DNA of 64,000 nt, from the NCBI GenBank assembly GCA_947625775.1, contig CANQPM010000002.1, positions 186,001 to 250,000 on the forward strand, given 5' to 3'. The DNA comes from an uncultured Lachnospiraceae bacterium. GTDB taxonomy: Bacteria > Bacillota > Clostridia > Lachnospirales > Lachnospiraceae. Under the pieces are notes generated by a model, which ran no database searches, was not told the DNA's origin, and saw nothing but the letters and a program-made list of their open reading frames with translations. This document shows, piece by piece, positions 36,338 through 45,436 of the stretch (its first letter is position 1; every line of letters starts with the position of its first letter). The translations under genes and the position numbers were made by a program.

Positions 36338-36955
36338 TTATTCAGTCCAATTCATTTCGGCATCTGTAATGCCTTGTTTTCTACATTCATGGCAGACATA
36401 ATCCTTTTCAGCCTGATTGCCAATATGGTATTTTAAAATTTTGTTTCTGAAGACAATATATTTTTCATTAGCGGCTTTAAAGTCAACAAACCAATTTCCG
36501 CCTTTGGCTGCGTCGGCAATCATCACTTTTGAGATAAGGCTTGGGAAATCACGCTTTGAGCTTGTAAAAAACAGGGCAGTCCAGTATTTTGGCTTTCCGC
36601 CCGCGTGCCACAGCTCGATTTTGTGTACTGTGATAAAGTCCAAAATACTGTCGTCATCAATACTTTCCTTGATGAGTATGCCCTCGTAGAGCTCATTTTT
36701 CTTTTCGGCTATGGCATTATTGCCGCAAAGGTGGGTTTCCTTTATGCTGTTTAGCGACAGCTCGTCTTTAACTAAAATATCAATCGGACAATTAAATGTC
36801 TGTCCCAAAATCAACAGTTTATCAAGCTCAGGCAGTGCGATGTCAGCTTCCCATTTTGAGATAGACTGTCTGCTCACGCCGCATATGTCTGCAAGCTCCT
36901 CCTGCGTCATTTTTGCGGCTTTACGCAGTTCTATTAGTTTTTCTGAAAGCTTCAT
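36338..36955 (-). CDS. Xre-family regulator with C-terminal ligand-type domain
   Basis: The 205-residue product begins with a helix-turn-helix (LRKAAKMTQEELADICGVSR, then QSISKWEADIALPELDKLL), the common clostridial Xre form. The C-terminal 120 residues (ILDFITVHKIELWHAGGKPK and WFVDFKAANEKYIVF) form an alpha/beta region of unknown binding role and end with a CHECRKQG cysteine pair. AAGGAG is 8 nt before ATG 36955. A promoter TTGATA-18-TATTAT lies on the minus strand at 37073-37044. Targets are unknown. Confidence 0.85.
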   Translation of the reverse strand: MKLSEKLIELRKAAKMTQEELADICGVSRQSISKWEADIALPELDKLLILGQTFNCPIDILVKDELSLNSIKETHLCGNNAIAEKKNELYEGILIKESIDDDSILDFITVHKIELWHAGGKPKYWTALFFTSSKRDFPSLISKVMIADAAKGGNWFVDFKAANEKYIVFRNKILKYHIGNQAEKDYVCHECRKQGITDAEMNWTE

Positions 36956-37043
36956 AAAAATTCTCCTTTTTGCGTACATGTGGTTTTGGCGCAGGTATAA
37001 ATTTAATTTATGTTGCCGTCGCCTGTTGTAGTATGTGTATATT

Positions 37044-37073
37044 ATAATAAAATTCTCCGCGTATTTCTATCAA
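37044..37073 (-). promoter_or_regulatory. Promoter of the 205-residue Xre regulator gene
   Basis: On the minus strand TTGATA (37073-37068), an 18-bp spacer and TATTAT (37049-37044) lie about 90 bp upstream of the gene. A GTTGC/GCAAC hairpin at about 37081-37096 is just upstream of it. Confidence 0.5.
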
Positions 37074-37130
37074 TCGGACGTTGCTTTTTGGCAACTTATG
37101 GGCGCGTTTGATTTAAAAATGCAGAAAAGA

Positions 37131-37159
37131 TTGTATATTGGCATTTATTATGGTAAACT
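37131..37159 (+). promoter_or_regulatory. Promoter of the first dehydratase pair
   Basis: TTGTAT (37131-37136), a 17-bp spacer and TAAACT (37154-37159) lie about 100 bp before the small-subunit gene. Confidence 0.55.
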
Positions 37160-37256
37160 AAGTATAACTTGGCGGCACTATTTATGGAAAAATAAAAAGA
37201 AGTATTAAGTTTCACAATATTTATTTGAGCCGATGAAGTTGCATGGAGGGATTAGA

Positions 37257-37727
37257 ATGGGGAAAATTTTTAAGTTTAATCAGGACGTTGATACAGACCA
37301 GATAATTGCGTCGCAGTATCTTTTGTTTCCGACGATTGATGAGATGAAGATGCATGCTTTTGAGTCGCTTGACGCTGATTTTGCAAGCGCTGTGAAGGAA
37401 GGTGACTATGTTGTCGCTTCGGAGAATTTTGGCTGCGGTTCATCGCGCGAGCAGGCGCCGAGCGTGCTGAAGGCGCTTGGGGTGAAAGCTGTGGTTGCTA
37501 AATCTTTTGCGAGAATTTTTTACAGGAATGCGATTAACATAGGACTTCCAGTAATTGTATGCAAGGATTTGTATGACAATGTGAGCGCGGGTGACGATAT
37601 GGAGCTTTCAATGGAAGAAGGCATTGTGCGCGTAAACGGCAAAGAATACGAATGTACCAAGCTTCCCGCGTATATGAAGGGCATACTTGACCAAGGCGGT
37701 CTGATTGCGTCTTTAAATAAGGATTAA
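37257..37727 (+). CDS. 3-isopropylmalate dehydratase-family small subunit (pair A)
   Basis: The 156-residue swivel-domain subunit of a two-subunit aconitase-superfamily hydro-lyase. FNQDVDTDQIIASQYL and ENFGCGSSREQAP (substrate-contact loop) are diagnostic. Length is that of the short, archaeal/clostridial LeuD type. It starts at ATG 37257 with GGAGGG 8 nt upstream and is followed by its large subunit after 128 bp. Because the large subunit has an atypical cluster motif and a second pair lies at 43.4-45.4 kb, the substrate may not be isopropylmalate. Confidence 0.88.
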   Translation: MGKIFKFNQDVDTDQIIASQYLLFPTIDEMKMHAFESLDADFASAVKEGDYVVASENFGCGSSREQAPSVLKALGVKAVVAKSFARIFYRNAINIGLPVIVCKDLYDNVSAGDDMELSMEEGIVRVNGKEYECTKLPAYMKGILDQGGLIASLNKD

Positions 37728-37855
37728 TTATAAGGGATTGGTTATAAAATAGTCTTAAATAACGAGAAATGTTTGGTTACAGTATATAAGTAATACAGGA
37801 GCGACTAGATTTAAGGCTTACTTAGAAACATGAAATTTATATGGAGGAAATTACA

Positions 37856-39103
37856 ATGGGAATGACAATCGCGGAAAAAATCATTGCCGCCGCAGCAGGC
37901 ATGGAGACTGTCAAGGCGGGCGACATACATACAGTGGAGCTTGACCGCCTTATGAGCAACGACGGCACCACGCATTTAACGATAGATATGTACAATAAAC
38001 TCAAAAACCCGCATATAGCTGATGTGAATAAGCTTGTGTGGATTGTGGATCACAATGTGCCCTGTGACAGCGTAAAGACAGCGGCGTCACACAAAAAAAT
38101 GCGCGATTTTGCAAAGGAGCACGGCATTAAATTTTATGAGGGCGCGGGCGTATGCCATCAAGTGATGATGGAAAATCATGTCACGTCAGGCGAGCTTATT
38201 TTTGGGGCAGACAGCCATACCTGCGCGTATGGGGCAGTTGGAGCGTTTGGCACTGGCGTGGGCTGTACGGATTATCTCTACGCGATGGTGACAGGAAAAT
38301 CTTGGCTTTTAGTGCCAGAGACGCTTAAATTTAATTTGAAGGGCAAATTAAATGACGGAGTATATGCGAGGGATTTGATACTTTCCATCATAGGCATGAT
38401 TGGCGCAAACGGCGCGAACTATATGGCTATGGAGTTTGGCGGGGAAGGGCTTAAAACCTTGAATATGAGCGACAGGATTGCCATATGTAATCTTTGCGTT
38501 GAGGCAGGGGCAAAGACGGCGCTTATGGAGGTTGACGACATTACGCTTGAATACCTGAAAGCGCATGGCCGTAAGCCTAAGTACAGCTTTAAGAGTGATG
38601 ATGATGCGGTTTTTGCCAAGGTGTATGACATTGACCTTTCGACGATAAAGCCGATTGTCGCCAAGCCGCATTTTGTGGACAGCGTTGTTGACGCCAAGGA
38701 ATGTGTGGGAACGCATATTGACGAGGCGTTTCTCGGCTCCTGCAACAACGGGCGCATAGAGGATTTGAGAGTCGGGGCAGAGCTGATAAAGGGTAAAAAG
38801 GTGCATCCGCTTGTGCGCTTCCTCGTAGTTCCAGCGAGCGCGGCTGTGTATAAGCAGGCGCTTGAGGAAGGAATAATAGAGACATTTATGGAGGCGGGCG
38901 CAATCGTGATGAACCCGAACTGCAGCGTATGCTGGGGGAGCTGCCAGGGCGTGATAGGCGAGAATGAAGTGCTTATCAGCACGGGCACGCGCAATTTTAA
39001 AGGCCGCGCGGGGCATAAGGATTCGTTCGTGTATCTGGCTTCAGCGGCAACCGTAACGGCTTCCGCGATAAAGGGTGAGATTGCTACGGCGGATTTGCTG
39101 TAA
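37856..39103 (+). CDS. 3-isopropylmalate dehydratase-family large subunit (pair A)
   Basis: The 415-residue [4Fe-4S] subunit has the three cluster cysteines C296 (GSCNNGR), C356 and C359 (NPNCSVCWG). GADSHTCAYGAVGAFGTGVG is the conserved active-site loop. Clostridial LeuC proteins normally read GSCTNGR and TPTCGPCLGG, so this is a diverged paralogue; related dehydratases act on homoaconitate, citramalate or dimethylmalate. No leuA or leuB gene is in the window. GGAGG lies 10 nt before ATG 37856, and a terminator follows at 39129. Confidence 0.88.
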   Translation: MGMTIAEKIIAAAAGMETVKAGDIHTVELDRLMSNDGTTHLTIDMYNKLKNPHIADVNKLVWIVDHNVPCDSVKTAASHKKMRDFAKEHGIKFYEGAGVCHQVMMENHVTSGELIFGADSHTCAYGAVGAFGTGVGCTDYLYAMVTGKSWLLVPETLKFNLKGKLNDGVYARDLILSIIGMIGANGANYMAMEFGGEGLKTLNMSDRIAICNLCVEAGAKTALMEVDDITLEYLKAHGRKPKYSFKSDDDAVFAKVYDIDLSTIKPIVAKPHFVDSVVDAKECVGTHIDEAFLGSCNNGRIEDLRVGAELIKGKKVHPLVRFLVVPASAAVYKQALEEGIIETFMEAGAIVMNPNCSVCWGSCQGVIGENEVLISTGTRNFKGRAGHKDSFVYLASAATVTASAIKGEIATADLL

Positions 39104-39128
39104 AGGATATGCTTTAAAATATGCAGAT

Positions 39129-39167
39129 AAAAAGCCAGGCATATGTAGGTATTGCTTGGCTTTTTTT
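39129..39167 (+). terminator. Terminator after dehydratase pair A
   Basis: AAAGCCAGGC pairs with GCTTGGCTTT (one weak pair), followed by a T-run. Confidence 0.85.
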
Positions 39168-39248
39168 CAGATTTTTCTTGTATTGCAGAATTTTTTCCAA
39201 AATCGCGCAATAATAAGAATTAGCTTTTTTACACAGAGGAGATTGCGT

Positions 39249-40475
39249 ATGTCGGATTTAAAACCTGCTACAAACAGCGAAAGGTATTATTTTAAGCTGT
39301 ATTGGAATGAAGAACAGTTTTCGGACAGCGGCAAATATGTCTTTTGTGACGAGCTGGAGGGATATACCTTTGTGCCGTATGCGGGAAAGCTTAAAGACCA
39401 GCAGGAGTATTGCGAAAACAAAGAGACGTTTGAAGATGCTCGTATTTACATAATCGACAGCATAGCGGATAGGCTGTCGAAGGTTCCTTGTAATATATCG
39501 GAAGCCAGGCAAAAAATATATCTGACAGAGGGTAATTTTAATAAATACTGGCGTCAGATTAGCAGAGAAATATATAAGAGTGCCTACAAGGGAAATATAA
39601 GCGATAAAGCTGCGCAAGCCGCGATAAATGGAATGGTTGACCTGTCTCTTATGGAAAATCCTTCACGGACAGCCAGAATAGGAAATTATTATACAATTGA
39701 ATACAAGGGACGGGAAATTGATTTGGAAAAACAGCGCATGATAAGCAAAAAAGCAAGTGCGCTTGATGACAATAAAATCCGTTTTGTATATTCAAAAAGT
39801 GACAATCTGGTGCATGACAAAACCTGCTGGCAGGTAGCCAAGATTGAATATTGGGATTTTGGGGCGTCAGAAAAATTACCACAGGATAGAGAAATCTGCC
39901 AATATTGCAGAAGAAAAATTTATGTGCGAAACGCAATACAAAACGATACAAAAAGATTTGGCTGGTACATGCGTTTTTTTGAAAATGGAAGGGTAAGTAA
40001 TAAAGCTCTTGAAAGCTTTCTGGGCAGCGGAGAGGCAAAGCTGCATATGGTTTCAGTTGATGAGCTCCAAGTCATGTACAAGGAGGATACATGGCTTATA
40101 AGGGCTGACGGGAAAGGTAAATATACGCTTCGCCATAATAATTATGTGATGATAAATGACCATGAAAGATACATAACCTCGGAATTTCATAAGCAGAAGC
40201 ACTATCCGCCATACTTGCCTGGAATCCTTTTATATATAGAAGGGTATGACTGGCATAAGCATTTGGAAACTAAAAATATTGAGCCAAAATCCACAGCATC
40301 ATTATATGAAAATGGGCAGGTAGTGTCGGAAACGTCTGCAAAAATGGAGCCATTAGAATCAGAAAATGCAAAAACAGATGCATTAAAGAACACATTGCCG
40401 AAAGCAATGTCAGCGAGGGGCATATGGGATAAATTTAAGACTTGGGTTAAACAGTTGTTTAGGGGTGGCAAATGA
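39249..40475 (+). CDS. Uncharacterised protein with a Cys/His cluster
   Basis: I do not recognise this 408-residue protein. The middle shows VHDKTCWQVAKI and, 30 residues later, ICQYCRRKIYVRN, so one His and three Cys could bind a metal. The N-terminal third is Tyr/Glu-rich and the C-terminal 60 residues are a polar linker ending in a basic helix (IWDKFKTWVKQLFRGGK). There is no signal peptide. GAGGAG lies 8 nt before ATG 39249; the frame extends upstream but crosses the terminator. It is followed at 58 bp by another unknown gene, likely in one unit. Confidence 0.65.
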   Translation: MSDLKPATNSERYYFKLYWNEEQFSDSGKYVFCDELEGYTFVPYAGKLKDQQEYCENKETFEDARIYIIDSIADRLSKVPCNISEARQKIYLTEGNFNKYWRQISREIYKSAYKGNISDKAAQAAINGMVDLSLMENPSRTARIGNYYTIEYKGREIDLEKQRMISKKASALDDNKIRFVYSKSDNLVHDKTCWQVAKIEYWDFGASEKLPQDREICQYCRRKIYVRNAIQNDTKRFGWYMRFFENGRVSNKALESFLGSGEAKLHMVSVDELQVMYKEDTWLIRADGKGKYTLRHNNYVMINDHERYITSEFHKQKHYPPYLPGILLYIEGYDWHKHLETKNIEPKSTASLYENGQVVSETSAKMEPLESENAKTDALKNTLPKAMSARGIWDKFKTWVKQLFRGGK

Positions 40476-40533
40476 ATGAAATTTATGGAAGCTTTTGGCT
40501 AAGCAATGAATTTTTTGCGAAAGGAAACAGATT

Positions 40534-42297
40534 ATGAATTTGACAAATTTTTTAAGACAGACGGATTCAATTACGGCGCAATATTCAGCAGAGCAGCTAA
40601 GCTCTTTTGTACATGATATAGGTCGGATTATGCCAGAGCGTTACAGGGAGGATTTTTTGGAGCGCTTAAAGGCGGCAAAAGATGTCGGGAAGAAAGCTGC
40701 GGCAAATGTGGCAGGTGATGATTTTAAGGAAATGTATAATCTTGTCAGGGAAAACCTAAAGCTGATAGATTCACAGGAAATAACGATAGAAAGCATACTG
40801 AATGAGGAATATGACGACTGGTATGACAGCGGAGAGGACGAGTTTTATTATACGGACAGCAGCGGCGTTTCAGATACGCTCGAGCAGGCGTGCGATTTTG
40901 TCCATGCCTGCATGGACATGGAAAAATATAAAGAAGGTTTTGAAATCGGAAAACAGTTGTTTTCGATGGAGATTTTGTGTGAAAGCGAGTATGGCGATGA
41001 AGAAATTTCTATTGAAGACATGGTGAGGCATGAGCTTGTGGAGCGTGATTTAAGAAGGATTGCCCTTGATACGGCATATTGCGCATACAATGCGGCAGCG
41101 CCGAAGAAGCGCCCTGAGATGTTATTTGACATTATTACAAACGTTAAAACGACTGAGATTACACTGGAAGCAGTTATGCAGCATGGAGATGATGAACTGC
41201 CTGATTTTCAGGATTTTTTGCCGCTTTGGATTACATATCTTGGCACAAAGATGAATTATGCTGCTGAACGTCTTATTTTGGAGGCTGTCGGTCTGCTGAA
41301 TGATGTTTCTGCCGCATCTTCCTATGCGGAAAAATATGCGGACATTCATCCAGGCTTGTATATGAGCCTTTTGGAAAGCGGGAAGTTTGATGATGTGCAT
41401 GACATGATTGCGTTGGGAATGGAGGCCGTAAAGAAAATCCCTCAAAAATATATTATACGCAGCAGAGTGGCTTTAAAGACAGCGGAGTGTATGGAGAAAG
41501 CGGGCATGGAGCCGTTTATGGTGAGAAACTGCTATTTTGCCGCCTATGAGTCCGACACGTCTGCGGTCAACTATCTTCGTGCGTTGCTGCATGAATATGA
41601 CAAGGAAAAAAGGGAAGCGCTGCGCAGAGTACATAAAACATTTGGCAGCGGCAAAAGCAATATTTCTTATAATAGCATGTACAGCGACCGCCAACATTCA
41701 GAGAGAGAGGAAAACAGCCCAGACAAAAATATGATTTTGATGCTCGAATTTTTAAACGGACAGTTTGATAAGGTGTTGTCGAAAGGCTTGAACTGCACTA
41801 AAGCGCTGGGCTGGACAGGGACATTTATGAAACAGGGAATTGCGCTGTTTTTGCTGTATCTCAATGATGACTGGCAGAGTGGCAAGGGAGCGGTTAAAAT
41901 GGTGGAAATCGTCAAAGAGGCGATGAATTTTTCTGCGGAAGAATATTGGAGAGGTATGATTGAGCATAAGGATATAAGTGAAAACGACTTATTTCATGAA
42001 CTGTTTCTGGAATGGAAGGCCGTTATGCCGATGGAGCCTGATTTGGAAAAACGTGCGGTAAAGAAAATAGTTGCCTTGATTGAAAAACGGACAGATGGAA
42101 TTATAGAGGCAAACCGCAGAAATTATTACGGAGAGTGCGCGGCATATATTGCGGCTCTCGGCGAAGCGCAGGAGTCGCTTGGAGATACAGGCGCAAAGCA
42201 GAGGATTATGACATCGTACAAGGATAAGTATTCCCGAAGGAATGCATTTCGGGCGGAGCTGAGAAATTATGGCTGGATAGATTTTAAGCGGAAATAA
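40534..42297 (+). CDS. Uncharacterised helical-repeat protein
   Basis: The 587-residue product is all-alpha in appearance, with many Leu/Ala-patterned helices like a TPR or ARM-type array, and an acidic insert (EEYDDWYDSGEDEFYY) near residue 95. The C-terminal SRRNAFRAELRNYGWI resembles the tail of SWIM zinc-finger-associated proteins, but no SWIM motif is present here. It has no membrane segment. AAAGGAAAC precedes the ATG. It lies in a run of four plus-strand genes with short gaps; function is unknown. Confidence 0.65.
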   Translation: MNLTNFLRQTDSITAQYSAEQLSSFVHDIGRIMPERYREDFLERLKAAKDVGKKAAANVAGDDFKEMYNLVRENLKLIDSQEITIESILNEEYDDWYDSGEDEFYYTDSSGVSDTLEQACDFVHACMDMEKYKEGFEIGKQLFSMEILCESEYGDEEISIEDMVRHELVERDLRRIALDTAYCAYNAAAPKKRPEMLFDIITNVKTTEITLEAVMQHGDDELPDFQDFLPLWITYLGTKMNYAAERLILEAVGLLNDVSAASSYAEKYADIHPGLYMSLLESGKFDDVHDMIALGMEAVKKIPQKYIIRSRVALKTAECMEKAGMEPFMVRNCYFAAYESDTSAVNYLRALLHEYDKEKREALRRVHKTFGSGKSNISYNSMYSDRQHSEREENSPDKNMILMLEFLNGQFDKVLSKGLNCTKALGWTGTFMKQGIALFLLYLNDDWQSGKGAVKMVEIVKEAMNFSAEEYWRGMIEHKDISENDLFHELFLEWKAVMPMEPDLEKRAVKKIVALIEKRTDGIIEANRRNYYGECAAYIAALGEAQESLGDTGAKQRIMTSYKDKYSRRNAFRAELRNYGWIDFKRK

Positions 42298-42326
42298 TTC
42301 TGACGGATATATTGGAGGAGTGAAAA

Positions 42327-43007
42327 ATGGCGTTTAAGCTTGACAGTGTTGTGCCGTGGGGCAGAAATATGGAAGAATACAAATTGATGTTTCGTTTGAA
42401 TGACAGTGATATGTCAAAGAAAATTGCAGGTTTCGGCGACGGTCCCGCCTGCTTTAACTGTGAAATGACTGAAAGAAATGGAAATGTGACATCATTTGAT
42501 GTAATATACCAGTTTTCAAAATCCGAAATAGAAAGGCGGATTGAGGAGGTGCGCGTCACAGTTATGCAGCAGATGCGTGAAAATATGGACAATTATGTGT
42601 GGAAGAACATCAAAAGCTTAGACGAGCTTGAAAATATCCGTATGTCTGCTATGAGAAAATTTCTGGCTGATTACGAGAAAGGCAGGGCGCAGGGGCGGTA
42701 CATATTTCACGAGCTGCCGGACAGGCTGCCGTATGGGGAGGACTGTTTTGATATTGGATTAAGCTCGCATTTCCTTTTAATGTACACGTCGCTTGGATAT
42801 GATTTTCATATTGCCGCAATGACAGAAATGCTTAGAGTCTGCAAGGAAATAAGGATTTTCCCGATTGTTGATTTAGACGCGAACAAGACGGAGATGATTA
42901 AAAGCGTGATAGAATATTTTCAGAGGGATTATGAAGTTGGGATTGTTACAACAGAGTATGAATTTCAAAAGGGTGATAATAAGCTGCTTATTATAAGGAA
43001 GAAATGA
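42327..43007 (+). CDS. SAM-dependent methyltransferase-like protein
   Basis: The 226-residue product begins FKLDSVVPWGRNMEEYKLMF and holds KIAGFGDGPACFNCEMTERN, matching a family of class I methyltransferase-like proteins in which GxGDGPxxFN takes the place of the glycine-rich SAM loop. The later DRLPYGEDCFDIGLSSHFLL is the post-loop IV strand. The substrate is unknown. GGAGGAG lies 7 nt before the ATG and it starts 29 bp after the helical-repeat gene, so the two are probably co-transcribed. Confidence 0.8.
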   Translation: MAFKLDSVVPWGRNMEEYKLMFRLNDSDMSKKIAGFGDGPACFNCEMTERNGNVTSFDVIYQFSKSEIERRIEEVRVTVMQQMRENMDNYVWKNIKSLDELENIRMSAMRKFLADYEKGRAQGRYIFHELPDRLPYGEDCFDIGLSSHFLLMYTSLGYDFHIAAMTEMLRVCKEIRIFPIVDLDANKTEMIKSVIEYFQRDYEVGIVTTEYEFQKGDNKLLIIRKK

Positions 43008-43109
43008 TAATGTCTCTGTATTTTAGTTTTTATATTTTAGCCATTTTGAGTGGAATAACGGGAAATTATATGGTACAATAGGTGATATTGAGAAGGGAAT
43101 GGGTGAGTA

Positions 43110-43358
43110 ATGGAATTTAAATATGATACGCAGCTATTAATCGAAGGGGATAATCTTGACGAAGATGAGATAAGCGATTACTTCAATAATAATTTCAAGG
43201 GCGATTGTCTTTTGGCAGTTGGAGACGAAGAAGTGGTAAAAATACATTTTCATACAAACGAGCCGTGGAAGGTGCTGGAGTATTGCGCGACATTGGGTGA
43301 GATATATGACATCGTGGTAGAAGATATGGACAGGCAGTCGCGGGGGCTTAAAGGTTAG
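43110..43358 (+). CDS. Small protein like the C-terminal domain of FakA/DAK-type kinases
   Basis: The 82-residue product reads YDTQLLIEGDNLDEDEI then GDCLLAVGDEEVVKIHFHTN and WKVLEYCATLGEIYDIVVED. This is the pattern seen in the C-terminal DegV-kinase-associated domain of FakA-like dihydroxyacetone-kinase proteins, here as a free module. Similar small genes occur beside LeuC/LeuD-like genes in Lachnospiraceae as far as I recall. It is followed 50 bp later by dehydratase small subunit B. Its role as a subunit or regulator is inference. Confidence 0.7.
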   Translation: MEFKYDTQLLIEGDNLDEDEISDYFNNNFKGDCLLAVGDEEVVKIHFHTNEPWKVLEYCATLGEIYDIVVEDMDRQSRGLKG

Positions 43359-43408
43359 GAATTTAAGAGGATTGCTTATATAAACAGCAGTAAGAACAGG
43401 AGGCAAAA

Positions 43409-43900
43409 ATGGACAAATTTACAGGAAAAATATGGGTATTGGGCGATGACATAGACACGGATATAATCATACCGACAGAGTACCTTGCCCTTAAAACAGT
43501 TCAGGATATGGCGCCGTATGCGTTTTCGCCATTGCGCCCTGAGCTGGCGGAGAAAATCAAGGAAGGCGATATAATCGTAGCGGGAAAAAATTTTGGCTGC
43601 GGTTCATCAAGGGAACAGGCGCCCGAAATAATAAAAGCGCTCGGAATAAAGTGCGTGATTGCAAAATCCTTCGCAAGAATATTTTTCAGAAACTCAATAA
43701 ACAACGGGCTGCTGCTGATTGAAAACAGCGACCTTCGCGACAATGTAAGCGAGGGCGACGAAATCACGGTAACAATCAACGAGGCAATAGAACACAAAGG
43801 CAGAAAATATCCTATCGCGTCACTTCCGCAAAACCTTGTGGACATAATAAACGCGGGCGGTCTTGTCAAGGCTATGCGCAAATTAAACGGGCTGGGTTAG
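43409..43900 (+). CDS. 3-isopropylmalate dehydratase-family small subunit (pair B)
   Basis: The 163-residue swivel subunit has WVLGDDIDTDIIIPTEYLA and KNFGCGSSREQAPEIIKALG. It differs from pair A at most other positions, so the two pairs are old paralogues rather than a recent copy. AGGAGG lies 6 nt before the ATG. The matching large subunit is at 44189, but a small membrane gene on the opposite strand is wedged between them, so the two subunits have separate promoters. Confidence 0.87.
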   Translation: MDKFTGKIWVLGDDIDTDIIIPTEYLALKTVQDMAPYAFSPLRPELAEKIKEGDIIVAGKNFGCGSSREQAPEIIKALGIKCVIAKSFARIFFRNSINNGLLLIENSDLRDNVSEGDEITVTINEAIEHKGRKYPIASLPQNLVDIINAGGLVKAMRKLNGLG

Positions 43901-43904
43901 CCGA

Positions 43905-44090
43905 TTATTTTTTTCCGCGCACCAATTCACGGATTGCGCTAATGGCTACGGCTAAATCAGCGATAAGCCAGATTATTCCGCTTACAGCGCCGACAGTTAT
44001 CGGCATTTCATAGTTGTTGCTAAGAACGGCTATTCCAAATGATATTACCATAATCAGACCGCTTATGACTAATACAATTTTTGCAAGCAT
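43905..44090 (-). CDS. Small two-helix membrane protein
   Basis: The 61-residue product begins MLAKIVLVISGLIMVISFGI and has a second helix around GIIWLIADLAVAISAI, ending in basic residues. It lies on the opposite strand inside the dehydratase B pair and nearly touches the small-subunit stop. The ribosome site (GGGGTG) is modest; an upstream in-frame ATG at 44129 lacks one. No family is recognised. Confidence 0.5.
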   Translation of the reverse strand: MLAKIVLVISGLIMVISFGIAVLSNNYEMPITVGAVSGIIWLIADLAVAISAIRELVRGKK

Positions 44091-44107
44091 AAAAACACCC
44101 CGCTTGG

Positions 44108-44135
44108 TTGAGTATTGTAGTTCTGACACTATAAT
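44108..44135 (+). promoter_or_regulatory. Promoter of large subunit B and response regulator
   Basis: TTGAGT (44108-44113), a 16-bp spacer and TATAAT (44130-44135) lie 53 bp before the large-subunit gene. Confidence 0.6.
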
Positions 44136-44188
44136 ACCACAATCAGCCGCATGAACACAATATAATCAAACAGAAACGGAGAAGAAAA

Positions 44189-45436
44189 ATGGGAGCAACG
44201 ATCATACAAAAAATCATCAAAAACAACACAGGCATAGACGCAAAAGCGGGCGACATCGTGACAGTAAATGTTGACCGCGTCATGATACATGACATATTTA
44301 TTCCGTTTGTGGCGTCAAAATTTGAGGAGATGGGCTTTTCAAAGATATGGGATCCCGACAAGGCAGTGCTTATCTATGACCATCTTGTGCCCGCAAGCCA
44401 GGTAGACGACACAAGGCATTTCCGCATCGGCAATGAGTTCGTGGAAAAGTACGGTATGAAAAATATCCACCGCGCAGACGGCATCTGCCACCAGCTTATG
44501 ACAGAGGCGGGATATGTAAAACCGGGAGATGTCGTTTTCGGCACTGACAGCCATACGACTACATACGGCTGCGTCGGCGCGTTTTCGTCGGGGATAGGCT
44601 ACACGGAAATGGCAAGCATACTCGGCACAGGCACGCTTTGGATAAAAGTGCCTGAAACGATAAAGGTCAATATCACAGGCAAACTTCCGAATAATGTTAT
44701 GGCAAAGGACATTATCCTTAGGCTTATAGGCGACTTGGGCGCGGACGGCGCAACTTACAAGGCGCTTGAATTTACAGGCGATACAGTCGAAAATATGACA
44801 GTAGCGTCAAGAATGTCGATGTCAAATATGGCAGTTGAGGCGGGAGCAAAGTGCGCCCTGTTTTCACCCGATGAAAAGACGGCGGAGTATTGCAATATCA
44901 AGCTTACGGACAAGGAGAGGGCGCTTGTCGGCGACAGTGACGCGCAGTATTGCCAAGTGATAAATTACCGCGCGGAGGACTTCGTTCCTGTAATGGCGTG
45001 TCCTTCAAATGTTGACAATGTAAAGCCAGTATCGGAGCTTGCGGGAAAAGAGATAGACCAAGTCTTTATAGGCTCATGCACGAACGGGCGCTTGGAAGAC
45101 TTGATGGCGGCAGCGGAGATTTTAAAAGGAAAACATGTCGCGCCGTTTGTAAAACTCATAGTGACGCCCGCAAGCCGCACTATTTACAGGCAGGCGGTTG
45201 AAAACGGCACTATGGCAATACTTGCCGAGGCAGGCGCGATAATCACGCATCCAAGCTGCGGACTGTGCTGCGGCAGGACAGGCGGCATTCTGACCGACGG
45301 TGAAACGGTTGTCGCCACAAACAACAGAAATTTCCTTGGACGCATGGGTACATCAAAGGTTCAGATTTATCTTGCGTCGCCAAAGTCAGCCGCGGCGGCT
45401 GCCATTACGGGGAAGATAACCGTTCCGAGCGTATGA
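44189..45436 (+). CDS. 3-isopropylmalate dehydratase-family large subunit (pair B)
   Basis: The 415-residue [4Fe-4S] subunit has cluster cysteines C297 (GSCTNGR), C357 and C360 in HPSCGLCCGRTGG, with an extra adjacent C361. GTDSHTTTYGCVGAFSSGIG replaces the usual GADSHTCTYGALGAF. These changes point away from plain LeuC and toward a homoaconitase- or dimethylmalate-dehydratase-like subfamily; the substrate is open. Its last 4 bp overlap the start of a response-regulator gene (ATGA), an unusual coupling of a metabolic enzyme to a two-component system. Confidence 0.87.
   Translation: MGATIIQKIIKNNTGIDAKAGDIVTVNVDRVMIHDIFIPFVASKFEEMGFSKIWDPDKAVLIYDHLVPASQVDDTRHFRIGNEFVEKYGMKNIHRADGICHQLMTEAGYVKPGDVVFGTDSHTTTYGCVGAFSSGIGYTEMASILGTGTLWIKVPETIKVNITGKLPNNVMAKDIILRLIGDLGADGATYKALEFTGDTVENMTVASRMSMSNMAVEAGAKCALFSPDEKTAEYCNIKLTDKERALVGDSDAQYCQVINYRAEDFVPVMACPSNVDNVKPVSELAGKEIDQVFIGSCTNGRLEDLMAAAEILKGKHVAPFVKLIVTPASRTIYRQAVENGTMAILAEAGAIITHPSCGLCCGRTGGILTDGETVVATNNRNFLGRMGTSKVQIYLASPKSAAAAAITGKITVPSV

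Noticed and set aside
37257..45436. Naming the dehydratase pairs leuCD
   Set aside because: The cluster motifs differ from clostridial LeuC, there are two pairs, and no other leucine genes are present; the substrate is left open.
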